From Actinopolymorpha singaporensis (GTDB lineage Bacteria > Actinomycetota > Actinomycetes > Propionibacteriales > Actinopolymorphaceae): a stretch of DNA of 64,000 bases. Below are positions 44,402 to 53,556 of the stretch, piece by piece. The stretch is from contig NZ_LT629732.1 in assembly GCF_900104745.1 (NCBI RefSeq), positions 992,001-1,056,000 on the forward strand, given 5' to 3'. The notes beneath the pieces are model-generated. The model worked only from the letters and a program-made list of their open reading frames with translations, did no database searches and had not been told where the DNA came from. A program made the translations under genes and the position numbers. Position 1 is the first letter of the stretch, and each line of letters opens with the position of its first letter.

Positions 44402-45548
44402 CGACGTATCGGCCGGCGTTGTTCTCCGGCCCACCCTACGGATGCGGATGGCCCTGCTGTACGCCGCCCTCATCTGCACCTCGGTCGTCGCGATCCTCGG
44501 CAGCACCTACCTTCTCGCGCCCGGCCTCCTCGTGCACCGCACCTGGCAACCCGCCCCGAACCAGCCGGCGCAAGCCACGGGCACGGCCACGACCGGGCAC
44601 TCCTCCGGTGTCTTCGCCGAATCCATCGGCTCGGATAAATTCGGCGGCCTGCTCATGGCACTCGCGGTCATCGCCGCGTTCTCGCTCGCGCTGAGTTGGC
44701 TCATCGCCGGTCGTTTCGTCCGGCCACTACGCGCCATCATCGGAACCGCCCAGGACATCTCGGCCAACGACCTGCACCGCCGCCTGGGCCTGCACGGCCG
44801 CCACGACGAGTTCACCCAACTCGGCGAGACCCTCGACGACCTGTTCGCCCGCCTCGAAGCATCGTTCGAGGCACAACGACATTTCATCGCCAACGCCTCA
44901 CATGAACTGCGTACCCCGCTCAGCGCCGGCCGAGCCCTGCTCCAGGTCGCGATCACCGATCCCGCCCCCACAGTGGAGACCTTGCGGGCGACCTGCGAAG
45001 AACTGCTCCAGCTCGGCGAACAGCAGGAGCGCCTCATCGCAGCACTGCTCACCCTGGCCAACAGCCAACGCGGACAGCAGCGACCACAACCCCTGGACCT
45101 CGCCGACGTCGCCCGCACCGTGCTCCTCACGCGTGGGCCCGAGGCCGAACGGCGCCGCGTACGGCTCGACGTCGCGCTCACCGCCGCCCCCGCCACCGGC
45201 GACCCAAGCCTGGTGCAAAGCCTGGTGACGAACCTCGTCGACAACGCCCTCCGGCACAACGTGCCCAACGGACACGCCGAGATCCGCACGGCCACCGGCA
45301 CCGCCGGTGCGGTCCTGTCGGTCGCCAACACCGGGACGATCGTTCCCGCGATCGAGGTGGAGCACCTCTTCGAGCCCTTCCGGCAACTCGGCACCGAGCG
45401 GATCCGTCACAGCGAAGGGCATGGACTCGGCCTTGCCATCGTGCGCGCCATCACCCATGCGCACGGCGCCACGCTCACAGCCCACGCCCGCCCGAAGGGC
45501 GGTCTCGACATCCAGGTGGTCTTTCCAACACCCAGCGCGCTGCGATGA
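44385..45548 (+). CDS. Sensor histidine kinase
   Basis: The 387-residue protein has two transmembrane helices (about 22-46 and 88-110) around a short extracytoplasmic loop of ~40 residues. HAMP follows (about 110-160), then HisKA with the phosphorylated His in 'FIANASHELRTPLSAGRALL', then HATPase_c with 'LVTNLVDNALRHNVPNGHA' (N box), 'LFEPFRQLG' and 'GHGLGLAIVRAITHAHGATL' (G boxes). All catalytic motifs are intact. The loop is small, so it may sense the membrane state. It overlaps the regulator gene and is translationally coupled. Confidence 0.93.
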   Translation: MPPLPDDVSAGVVLRPTLRMRMALLYAALICTSVVAILGSTYLLAPGLLVHRTWQPAPNQPAQATGTATTGHSSGVFAESIGSDKFGGLLMALAVIAAFSLALSWLIAGRFVRPLRAIIGTAQDISANDLHRRLGLHGRHDEFTQLGETLDDLFARLEASFEAQRHFIANASHELRTPLSAGRALLQVAITDPAPTVETLRATCEELLQLGEQQERLIAALLTLANSQRGQQRPQPLDLADVARTVLLTRGPEAERRRVRLDVALTAAPATGDPSLVQSLVTNLVDNALRHNVPNGHAEIRTATGTAGAVLSVANTGTIVPAIEVEHLFEPFRQLGTERIRHSEGHGLGLAIVRAITHAHGATLTAHARPKGGLDIQVVFPTPSALR

Positions 45549-45996
45549 CGCGCGGGTCGGAAAGCTGCGACTGCACCGCGGCCACGGCCATCCGGTAGTT
45601 TGCTGGCCCGCCGGTGGTCTCAGCCGTCATCGCCACCACGGGATCGGATCGAAGTGGTCGGCGCAGTTGCCTTCGCAGGCGTAAAGCTGACTCCCGTTCC
45701 CTTACGAGTGGCCGATGACCACTCGCGGTTCGCGCTCGTCACGGGACGTGCCACAGACGACGCAGGCACGTCCGACTCCTTGCTCATCCATCAGTTACAT
45801 CAGTGTCGAGGGTCGGCGCGGTCGGTAGCTGGTTCGCCGTCTGCGCATCCGCCAAAGTGCGCGTCTCTGGACGTCCCGGCTTGGTGCTTGTGGTCACTAG
45901 GTGTTGCAGCCATCGGGGTCACGCTGGGGTCAGCCCGCCGGGACCGGCAGGTCGTTGCGTTGACGGGCAGGGTGGGTGTCTGCCAGTGAGCCTCAC
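45549..45996. other. About 450 bases without a supported gene
   Basis: No frame has coding character or a recognisable domain, and no strong hairpin or repeat is seen apart from general GC-rich symmetry. Confidence 0.4.
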
Positions 45997-46281
45997 GCCA
46001 CCAGGACATCATCACCGACCACGGCCAGGCCGCGGCCGCGATCATCAGCGCCGCCGAGTTGGAAGACCTCGAGGACCGGCTCGCCATCGCCCAGTACGAG
46101 CTCGAGAAGGCCAACGGCACCCTGCGGACCATCCCGCACGAGGAGGCCAAGCGCAGGCTCGGGCTCACCGAGTGACCTACGCTCTGGACTGGCGCGAAAA
46201 CGCGCCGTTACCGCATCGTCTACGAGATTCGAAGACCACACCGTGACCGTGGTCGTAGTCCACGTCGGCCGCGCCGGTTGA
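45997..46281 (+). pseudogene. Decayed RelB/RelE-type toxin-antitoxin pair
   Basis: The first part reads 'GQAAAAIISAAELEDLEDRL', 'AIAQYELEKANG' and 'HEEAKRRLGLTE' then TGA at 46173-46175, the C-terminal part of a Phd/YefM-type antitoxin. Overlapping GTG 46172 begins 'TYALDWREN', as in RelE toxins; most of the toxin is then deleted. 'RRYRIVYEI' and, one frame on, 'EDHTVTVVVVHVGRAG' with stop at 46279-46281 give its end. Both genes are non-functional. Confidence 0.75.
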
Positions 46282-46614
46282 CTACCAACAGGCGCCACGT
46301 CGGCCGGGCAGTGAACTAGCAGCGGGCAAGGCCGACGTATTGGACGGGGACGCCGGCGATCGGTCCTGACGCAGGCCGGAGACCACGATCGCGGCACAGG
46401 CCTGTTGGCGTTGCCCTGCCGCCACTACTACCCTCACCGCGTGCGCTGGCGGCTGGTGGTGCCCGCGGTGGCGAGGACGGCCCTCATGGCGGGTTGTTCG
46501 GTGGTCGACAACGGGCTGGCGGTACGGACGGGGATCGAGGACGTGCGCCGCACTCCCTCACAGACCGGACGGACGAGCGGCAGCTCGCCGCGATCGATCG
46601 AGGAGAGAGACCAG

Positions 46615-48222
46615 ATGCTGGGGCAGATGTCGGACCACCCGCTGACACTCATCCACGCGTTCAACCGCGCCGAGCGGCTGTTCGCCGAGAAGACGATCAC
46701 GACGCTGACGGCGACCGGGCGGGAGCGGCAGACCTACGGCGAGTGGGCGCGGCGGACGCGCCGGCTCGGCGGGGCGCTCGACGCGCTCGGCGTCGCGCCC
46801 GACGCGCGCGTCGGCACGTTCGCGTGGAACAGCGCGCGCCACCTGGAGCTGTACTTCGCGGTCCCGTGCAGCGGGCGCGTGCTGCACACACTGAACATCC
46901 GCCTGTTCCCCAAGCAGGTGACCTTCATCGTCAACCACGCCGAGGACGAGGTCGTATTCGTCGACCGCTCGCTGGCCGCGACGCTGCTGCCGCTGATCGC
47001 GGACGCGCCGGCGGTGCGCCACGTTGTAGTGATGGACGACGGCGCCGGCGAGGTGCCGGCCGACGATCGCATCATCGACTACGAGGCGCTGATCGGCGCG
47101 TCCCCGGCCATCGACTTCCACGTCGACGACGAGAACCAGGCCGCGGCCATGTGCTACACGAGCGGGACGACCGGCCACCCCAAAGGGGTTGTCTACTCGC
47201 ACCGCTCGACGGTGCTGCACTCGCTCGGCGTGATGCTGGCCGACACACTCGGCGTCAGCGAGCGGGACACGATCCTGCCGATCGTCCCGATGTTCCACGC
47301 CAACGCCTGGGGCCTGCCGTACGCGGCCGCGATGGCCGGCAGCGCGCTCGCGTTCCCTGGGCCACAGATGAGCCCGTCGGCGATCGCCGAACTGATCGAG
47401 CGCGAGCGCGTCACCTTGGCCGCCGGCGTGCCGACGATCTGGACGGCCGCGCTCGACGAGCTGCACGGCCGCGACCTGTCCGCGCTGCGGGCCGTCGTCT
47501 GCGGTGGGTCGGCCGTGCCGCAGGCGCTGTCGGAGGCATACGAACGGCGGCTCGGCCTGCCGATCCTGCAGGCGTGGGGCATGACCGAGACGAGCCCGGT
47601 CGGCTCCGTGTGCACGATCAAGAGCACGCTTGCCGACCTGCCCGCGGACGAGCTGGCGCGCCTGCGGGCAAGCCAGGGCGTGCCCATGCCGCTGGTGGAG
47701 GCGCGGATCGTTGAGCCCGGGACGACCCACGAGGTGGCGTGGAACGGCAGCGACCACGGCGAGTTGGAGGTCGTCGGGCCGTGGGTCGCGGCCTCCTACT
47801 ACGGCGCCGAAGGCGACCGTGGAGCGTCGTTCACCAAGGACGGCTGGCTGCGGACCGGCGACGTCGCCACGATCTCGCCCGACGGATACATCCGGCTCGT
47901 CGACCGCACCAAGGACCTCGTGAAGTCCGGCGGGGAGTGGATCTCCTCCGTCGAGCTGGAGAACGCGATCATGGCCCACCCCGCGGTGCTGGAGGCGGCG
48001 GTGATCGCAGTGCCCGACGAGCGGTGGGGCGAGCGCCCACTGGCCTGCGTGGTCCGCGCGGACGACCATGCGCTGACCGCGGACGACCTCCGCGCGTTCC
48101 TGTCGTCGCGCGTCGCACGCTGGTGGATCCCCGAGCGGGTCGAGTTCATCGACGAGGTCCCCAAGACCTCGGTCGGGAAGTTCTCCAAGAAGACGCTGCG
48201 GGAGCGGTTCGGGGCGGGCTAA
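46615..48222 (+). CDS. Fatty-acyl-CoA synthetase (AMP-forming)
   Basis: The 535-residue ANL-superfamily enzyme has the AMP-binding loop 'MCYTSGTTGHPKGVVYSHRS', 'FHANAWGLPYAAAMAG', the 'QAWGMTETSPV' motif, 'DGWLRTGDVATISPDGYIRL', 'VDRTKDLVKSGGEWISSVEL' and the catalytic Lys in 'VPKTSVGKFSKKTLRERF'. These are hallmarks of medium/long-chain acyl-CoA ligases. ATG 46615 has AGGAGA at 46601 upstream; the frame is open before it but without coding character. Codon use is more uniformly GC-rich with frequent 'gacgcg' pattern than in neighbours, perhaps from a different donor. No beta-oxidation genes are beside it. Confidence 0.92.
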   Translation: MLGQMSDHPLTLIHAFNRAERLFAEKTITTLTATGRERQTYGEWARRTRRLGGALDALGVAPDARVGTFAWNSARHLELYFAVPCSGRVLHTLNIRLFPKQVTFIVNHAEDEVVFVDRSLAATLLPLIADAPAVRHVVVMDDGAGEVPADDRIIDYEALIGASPAIDFHVDDENQAAAMCYTSGTTGHPKGVVYSHRSTVLHSLGVMLADTLGVSERDTILPIVPMFHANAWGLPYAAAMAGSALAFPGPQMSPSAIAELIERERVTLAAGVPTIWTAALDELHGRDLSALRAVVCGGSAVPQALSEAYERRLGLPILQAWGMTETSPVGSVCTIKSTLADLPADELARLRASQGVPMPLVEARIVEPGTTHEVAWNGSDHGELEVVGPWVAASYYGAEGDRGASFTKDGWLRTGDVATISPDGYIRLVDRTKDLVKSGGEWISSVELENAIMAHPAVLEAAVIAVPDERWGERPLACVVRADDHALTADDLRAFLSSRVARWWIPERVEFIDEVPKTSVGKFSKKTLRERFGAG

Positions 48223-49223
48223 AGCCCGCGGTGCTCGCCGTCGGCGGCGGCAAACTCATTTTCAGACCACACCCGGATGCTCGCAGGCTACGTCGCCGTC
48301 CACGTCGTGTGGTGGTCTCTCACCCTCACCGACTCCACTTCAGGGTGCCCAAGGCCCTGGAAGTCGCGCAGGCGCTCACGTTCCCGCTCATTCCCATCGT
48401 CATCGCGTGGATGGTCGCCCTAAGGATCGTCAGCCGTTGCAGCTTGGCCTGGTGGAAGTCGTTGACGGTGAGGTCACGGCGCGCCGCTGCTGCTGGTTCC
48501 GGGTGCTCGGCCACCCGTGGGACACGATCAGCTGGTCCCACACCCTCCACGACAAACACGGGGGAAAGCTGGACCGCGCGACCTACGAGCGTGCACCGTT
48601 CATTGTCGTGGCCATCCATCGCTGCCGTAATCGCCGGCCGCCCGGTGTTCATCTACAACGCCGGGACGGACATGACGTACCTGCGCGCCGCGTTTGATGC
48701 CCACGGGGCGCCTTGGCCACGGCTGGACTACGCGTGCGCGTACAACGTCGCGCAGACGGTGAGGGGTCCGGGGAAGCCCGGGTACCTGGGCGGCTATCGC
48801 CTCCACTACGTGTACGAGCGGGTGGTCCCTGACCGCTCACCGGCGTTCGAAGCGAGTTGGGGCCAAATCGGCCACGACCCGGTTGAGGACGCCGAAGCGA
48901 CCGCTCGGATCGTCCTCGCCGCCTCCGAGCGTGTCGGCGCCAACTCCGTTGCCGAACTGCTGGACGAGGCCTACTGCCCACTGCTGCGGATGGAACCCGA
49001 CAGCTGCGAAACCGCGACCACGGGGACACGTACGCGCAGGCCACGGCCGCCTCTCCCGCCGGCGAAGATTTGGGAACGCAACTGCGCGACCCGGCGGGCG
49101 TATCTGGAGATCCGCCGGTACTGGCGGGGCGACCCAGCGGTCCTTGATGCCCACAATTACCCGAAGCTCGGTACCCCGCCGGTAGAGCTACAGGCCTACG
49201 TGCGGCGGCGGAGGCGGTGGTAG
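48223..49223 (+). pseudogene. Broken DEDD-type exonuclease (DnaQ-like) gene
   Basis: The coding pieces are 'RQPLQLGLVEVVDGEVTARR' and 'LGHPWDTISWSHTLHDKHGG' (about 48430-48590), 'AGRPVFIYNAGTDMTYLRAA' and 'FDAHGAPWPRLDYACAYNVA' (about 48630-48760), and 'DAEATARIVLAASERVGANS' (about 48889-48950). They match a DNA-polymerase-III-epsilon-like exonuclease. The N-terminal D-x-E metal motif is missing and at least two frameshifts occur. A further coding-like tail 'EIRRYWRGDPAVLDAHNYPK' up to 49223 may be from the same or an adjacent lost gene. Confidence 0.7.
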
Positions 49224-49273
49224 GGCCAACTAGATCCGTTTTCGTCCCGGCGTCACGTGGGAAGGGAGCGCGC

Positions 49274-49462
49274 ATGAGATTGTCGATGCGAGCCAAAGTG
49301 ATCGCCCTGGCCGTGCTGGTCGTCCTCGGCGCCGGGGCCGTCGTGGCGTTCCGGACGGTGGGGTCCAGCCAGGACCAGTGCGACAAGCCGCTCAGCGAAC
49401 GCGTGGGCGGGTGGACCTGCTACAGCCCTGACCCGTACGGTGAGGTCGGCGTGTCGCGGTAG
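49274..49462 (+). CDS. Small single-pass secreted or membrane protein
   Basis: The 62-residue product (MRLSMRAKVIALAVLVVLGA) has one N-terminal hydrophobic helix and a short exposed part with two cysteines ('QDQCDKPLSERVGGWTCYSP'), which could form a disulfide. GAAGGGA precedes ATG 49274 by about six bases. No family is recognised. Confidence 0.6.
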   Translation: MRLSMRAKVIALAVLVVLGAGAVVAFRTVGSSQDQCDKPLSERVGGWTCYSPDPYGEVGVSR

Positions 49463-49861
49463 CCCAGGACCGTGCAGCGGGTATCGACCGCCTCCCGTCC
49501 CCAGGCGGGTCGGCGGCGCGCAACTCAGCCACCGCTTCACGAATCAGCGAGACAGCACGGACTCAAGATCAAAACGCACACCGGGCGAGCTCACATCGGG
49601 TAACAAGACGCAGCCGGCCGGCAGGAGTCAACGGGGCGCTAGCGTGGCACACGAGGGGTAGATCCCTTTCGCCCCTCCCTCACGCCCCGGCCACCGTCAT
49701 GGCGCCAGCATGCACGGCTGACGCTACGTCAAGGTCAAGCCTGGGGATACCGGCACGCGAATGCGCCGCCACAACACGCATCAGGTGGCGGACACCTGCC
49801 GCGCATCAGCCGACGAAGACACCGCCACCATCCGACGCAAGCTGATCACCGTCCGCCGGGC
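49463..49861. other. About 400 bases without a supported gene
   Basis: No frame is convincing. The region is part of the decayed interior of the tRNA-flanked segment. Confidence 0.4.
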
Positions 49862-50191
49862 GTCGAGCTTGTCGAGGGCGATCTGTCCGATCTGGCGGCG
49901 GTGCCGGGGCTCGCTGGCCGGCTGTTCGACCGGATCCTGTTCCTGCAGTCCTTCGGGTACGCCGCGGGCCCGGTCCGGGCGTTGCAGACCGCGCGCGAGA
50001 TGTTGGCCGAGGACGGCTTCATCCTGCTCACCCGGACCCAGCCGATCCGGTACGCGATGGAACGAGCGGAGCAGAACCTGTGGATCGAAGCCGCGGTCGA
50101 GCCGCAGATGCCTGCCGAAGCCGCCGAGCGCTATTCCCAGCATCAGGTTCCCGATGAACAGGCTCGCGATCAAGGCCCACACCAGAGTTGA
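49862..50191 (+). pseudogene. Fragment of a class I SAM-dependent methyltransferase
   Basis: The plus-strand reading 'VELVEGDLSDLAAVPGLAGR', then 'FDRILFLQSFGYAAGPVRAL' and 'AREMLAEDGFILLTRTQPIR' is the middle of a methyltransferase (the 'D-x-x-x-x-Q/H-S-F-G-Y' motif 4 and the motif-5 helix). The SAM-binding motif 1 region and the C-terminus are missing, and no start codon is evident. Confidence 0.6.
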
Positions 50192-50344
50192 TTCACGCTG
50201 GAACAACAACGGACCCGGCTGGTGCGATGGTGCCGGGTCGGACGACCAGGCGCAACGGTTCGAGGCTTGGATCGACGCCGCCTACCCACGCTGACGGCAC
50301 ACGGTCACCGAACTGCGGGCGGCGCGGCACGTCCACCTCGGCGG

Positions 50345-51160
50345 TCACCCGGAGGTGAGCGGGACGCTGGCCTCGGCCGTCAAGGCCAGGAACGCGAACG
50401 ACTCCTCGAGATACAGCTGGACAGTGTCCGCGTCGTGGGACAGATACCCGATCGACACCTCCTGCCCCAGGTGCAGCTCGAAGTCACCACCGCGCGTCGA
50501 CACCAACAGGCCACCCTCGAGGGCAGGCGCCCACACGATCTGCCCGTCCCCGAGCAACCGTGCCAGATGGTCGAGGATCGGGTAGCCGTGGTCGGTGGTC
50601 TCCGCTACCGATGTGTATGCCTCGGCCGACAGCAGCAAGCTGTACGGCCCGGCGACACCCGCCAGCCGTAACGCGCTGATCGCCCGCGCCACAGCGTCCG
50701 GCGTCTCCGGCACATCCGCGGGCAACATCTGTGCAGGATTGGAGCTCAACGGCGCGATACCCACGATCCCCGCCGCGTCCAACCCGGCCACGATCGCGCG
50801 GTCCTCCGCGTACGCGATCTGCTGCGCGGCGTCCTTCACGGGCTGCCAGTCGGAGTCCTTCGCACCGCGCTCGACGTCGTCCACGGCCTGTCGAGAGACC
50901 GTGAACGGAACGCGCAGTTCGATCGCAGGCTGTGCCAGCCTCCGGTGCACGACCACCCCGGCGGGCAGCCCGCCGCCCGGTGCATCGACGGCCCGGACGT
51001 GCCCAGTGCCAACCGCCGCCAGCGCCGGCCCGGTCGGGCCGACCACGTCCACGACCCGGCGGCCCGCGACGTTCCGAATGAACGTTCGTCGTGCCTCGGC
51101 CTCGATGGCGGCCCACGCGGCGTCGGAGATCGGTGCGAGTTCGCGGTGCAGATTCTTCAT
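50345..51160 (-). CDS. Encapsulin shell protein (family 1)
   Basis: The 271-residue protein is a family-1 encapsulin with the HK97-like fold. Hallmarks are 'MKNLHRELAPISDAAWAAIE' at the start (which forms the cargo-binding site), 'RTFIRNVAGRRVVDVVGPTG', 'AAQQIAYAEDRAIVAGLDAA', 'VAGPYSLLLSAEAYTSVAET', and the end 'YLSHDADTVQLYLEESFAFL'. Sixty copies normally form a 24-nm shell. The ATG overlaps the DyP-peroxidase stop (ATGA), so shell and cargo are coupled. Intact length and all core segments suggest it works. Confidence 0.95.
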   Translation of the reverse strand: MKNLHRELAPISDAAWAAIEAEARRTFIRNVAGRRVVDVVGPTGPALAAVGTGHVRAVDAPGGGLPAGVVVHRRLAQPAIELRVPFTVSRQAVDDVERGAKDSDWQPVKDAAQQIAYAEDRAIVAGLDAAGIVGIAPLSSNPAQMLPADVPETPDAVARAISALRLAGVAGPYSLLLSAEAYTSVAETTDHGYPILDHLARLLGDGQIVWAPALEGGLLVSTRGGDFELHLGQEVSIGYLSHDADTVQLYLEESFAFLALTAEASVPLTSG

Positions 51161-52194
51161 GAGCTGGCACTCCCTTTCAGGCTGCCGACGTCCAATGAGC
51201 CATCCACGCCTGCCGGCGTACCGTCGGCGGCGGCGAGGTGGGGCGGGTCGGATTCGGGCGGGTCGGAGAGGAAATCCGCGGTGGGCACGAAGAACAGGTT
51301 TCCGGTCACAGCCACCGAGAAGTCCAGGATCCGGTCGTAGTTGCCGGCAGGGTTCCCGATGAACATGTTCCTCAGCATCTGCTCGATCACCTCGGGCGTG
51401 GAGGCGTACCCGATGAAATAGGTGCCGAACTCCCCGGCACCGAGCGAACCGAACGGCATGTTGTCGCGGACGATCTTCCGCTCTGTCCCGTCCGGGTCTG
51501 TGATCGTGTTCGCAGCCACATGCGAGTTGGACGGTTTCACCTCGTCCGGAAGTTCGATATCGCTCAGCTTGTGGCGGCCGATCACCCGCTCCTGCTCCTC
51601 CACCGGCAGCGCGTCCCAGGCGGTCAGGTCGTGGAGGTACTTCTGCACGATGACGTAGCTGCTCCCCGCGAACCGCGGATCCTCCTGCCCGACCTGCACC
51701 GCGTCCACCGCGTCCGCGCCACCCGGGTTCTCCGTTCCGTCGACGAAACCCAGCAGGTCGCGTTCGTCGAAATACCGGAAACCGTGCACCTCGTCGACGA
51801 CCTCGACCCGTCCGGCCAGCCTGATCATCAGCTGCCGGGCGAGCTCGAAACACAGATCCATCCGCCGCGCGCGCACGTGGAACAGCAGGTCACCAGGAGT
51901 CGACACCGCCGCGTGCTTGCTCCCGCTCAGCGCCCGGAAGGTATGCAGGCCCTTCGGCCGGGGCAGGACGTACAACCGATCCCACGCGTCCGCGCCGATA
52001 CCCACCACACAGCTCAGGCCGTCCTCCGGCTGCCGGAACCCGACCGCCCGGACCAACCCGGCGACGTCGGCGAACAGATCGAGCACCTCAGCCTCGGCAC
52101 CCGGGCACACCGTCACGACCAGGAAGATCGCCGCCCTCGCCGGCGGCTGCAGGACGTCCTGTGGCGTGCCCTGGGTTGTGCACTGCAAACTCAT
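51157..52194 (-). CDS. DyP-type haem peroxidase, encapsulin cargo
   Basis: The ~345-residue protein has the DyP signature 'GFVDGTENP' (catalytic Asp about residue 152), a proximal haem His in 'SNSHVAANT' (about 225) and a distal Arg in 'IVRDNMPFG' (about 243). Its C-terminal end, after a Pro/Gly/Ala-rich linker, is 'DGSLDVGSLKGSASS'. That is an encapsulin cargo-loading peptide (D-G-S-L-x-[IV]-G-S-L-K). The protein therefore is packed inside the shell encoded by the next gene. Start ATG 52194 (MSLQCTT) follows ACGAGGG; ATG 52209 is the alternative. The role is peroxide or dye-type substrate oxidation, probably in oxidative-stress defence. Confidence 0.95.
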   Translation of the reverse strand: MSLQCTTQGTPQDVLQPPARAAIFLVVTVCPGAEAEVLDLFADVAGLVRAVGFRQPEDGLSCVVGIGADAWDRLYVLPRPKGLHTFRALSGSKHAAVSTPGDLLFHVRARRMDLCFELARQLMIRLAGRVEVVDEVHGFRYFDERDLLGFVDGTENPGGADAVDAVQVGQEDPRFAGSSYVIVQKYLHDLTAWDALPVEEQERVIGRHKLSDIELPDEVKPSNSHVAANTITDPDGTERKIVRDNMPFGSLGAGEFGTYFIGYASTPEVIEQMLRNMFIGNPAGNYDRILDFSVAVTGNLFFVPTADFLSDPPESDPPHLAAADGTPAGVDGSLDVGSLKGSASS

Positions 52195-52209
52195 CGACCC
52201 TCGTCTCAT

Positions 52210-52458
52210 TCAATTGGCCCGACGCCGGCCGGTCTGGTGCGCCGGTGTCAGGCCCAGCGAGAAATCCGGGCGCGCCGTTGCCGCGACGATCGAGCGCAGG
52301 TTCTGCTCGACCGAGCGGTGCAGGTCATCCAACGGGACCAACCGACCGCTGCGATAGAGCTCGATCCGATCGAGAATCGCGCCGTACGCGTCATCGATCA
52401 GCAAGGGCAGCCGCGCCCGCGCCCACTCCGTCAACTCGCCCCGCCCCGCCCGGCTCAT
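52210..52458 (-). pseudogene. Truncated PucR-family regulator N-terminus
   Basis: From ATG 52458 the frame reads 'MSRAGRGELTEWARARLPLL', then 'DDLHRSVEQNLRSIVAATAR' and 'GRRRAN' and stops at 52210. This is the N-terminal helical domain found in PucR-type helix-turn-helix regulators, where 'GRRRAEQGVPL' would continue. The gene is cut off 15 bases before the peroxidase start, so the peroxidase operon seems to have been joined here by a deletion or insertion. CCGGAGG lies upstream, so a short peptide may still be made. Confidence 0.6.
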
Positions 52459-52606
52459 GCACACCGACCTCCGGAAAGGGCCACCAGTCCCCCGCCGTTC
52501 CCACCGACCCACTCGACAACAACCACAGGATGCCCGGCCCGAAGCAGATTGGTACCGGCATTCCGGCCCTCCCAGCGAGCCCAGTGCCGCTGCCGCGACT
52601 CCCATA

Positions 52607-52805
52607 ATGGTCGGCCAGGATGGGTTCCGGATCCGTTCGGGTGTGATCAGCGATGAGCTGTGGGCCGTGATCGAGCCGGTTCTCCCTTGTGGGGTTGGAC
52701 GTCGCGACCGTCCGGGTAATGACCACCGTCTAATGCTGGCGGGGATCTGCCAGCGGTTTCGTATCGGGTCGGCGTGGGATCTGCCAGAGTTCGCCGCCTG
52801 CCATT
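52607..52805 (+). mobile_element. IS5-family transposase N-terminal fragment
   Basis: The frame 'GFRIRSGVISDELWAVIEPV', then 'GRRDRPGNDHRLMLAGICQR' and 'FRIGSAWDLPEF' is the start of an IS5/IS1182-like transposase (DUF4096-type helical domain). Coding similarity ends abruptly after about 65 residues, and the catalytic DDE part is absent. No terminal inverted repeats could be identified. Confidence 0.75.
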
Positions 52806-52974
52806 ACCTACGTTTCGGGGGAACGATCCGAAGCGGATGCTCGGCCCCGGCCTTGTCGAGATGCTCGATCACTTGGCCGAGCTGGCGACACGTCCGCTCG
52901 GTCTCGAGTTGTGCACCGAACGTGTATCCCAGAAGAGCGTTTCCGCAGGTCAGAACGGCTAAGAGGCAGGTCAG

Positions 52975-53030
52975 GCGGAGGGCATGGATTCGAACCCATG
53001 ACCGAGAGGGGTCCCTCGGTAGCGGTTTCA
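52975..53030 (-). tRNA. 3' half of a tRNA-Ser(UGA) gene, probable att site copy 2
   Basis: On the minus strand: CTGAAACCGC (end of the anticodon arm), a variable arm CGAGGGACCCCTCTCG, a T-arm ATGGGTTCGAATCCAT and acceptor end GCCCTCCGC. The 5' half is absent. It is a direct repeat of 41848-41909 with three mismatches in 54 bases. Confidence 0.85.
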
Positions 53031-53556
53031 GGCAATCTCCAACGCCCCTTGCGACCAGCGCGTTCACCGCACCGGCCACCACTTCGCCGCGTATCCGCCG
53101 CGCCATGATCCGAGCAAGCGACCGCCAACCGCTCCCTGCCGCACCGATGGCGTACGCCCGCCGGCACCTACCCTCGCTGGCTCGGACGTCTGTGCAGACG
53201 GTGCCAGCCACAGATGCCGACACGGCAGCGGTCGGCACCGTCATCAAGTGTCATGTAGTGCACTGACCGGCCTGCAGCCCCGGTCTTCGAGCGCTTCCTC
53301 TCCCGTCGACGCCACCGTCGTGCGGGTCGCGGAGGGATGCAAACGGAAGCAGAGCGACGACGCATCGAGTGCCCCACTTCTCTTCTACCCCTGCAGGGAG
53401 GTACCAGGTCGAGTTGATGCTCCCAAAGTTCTGCAATTCCCCAGACGCGTTGATCTGCCGGGTGTGATCATGATGCCGCGCTGGCCAGCGAGCGTGTCTC
53501 TTCCTCGTCAATCAGCTTGGACGGGGGCCGTCTTCCTTACGTTGAGGAGAATGTTC
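53031..53556. other. About 525 bases without a supported gene
   Basis: No convincing frame. It contains the AGTGTCATGTAGTGCACTGA area with small dyad symmetry near 53246-53266 and a possible promoter for the next gene. Confidence 0.4.
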
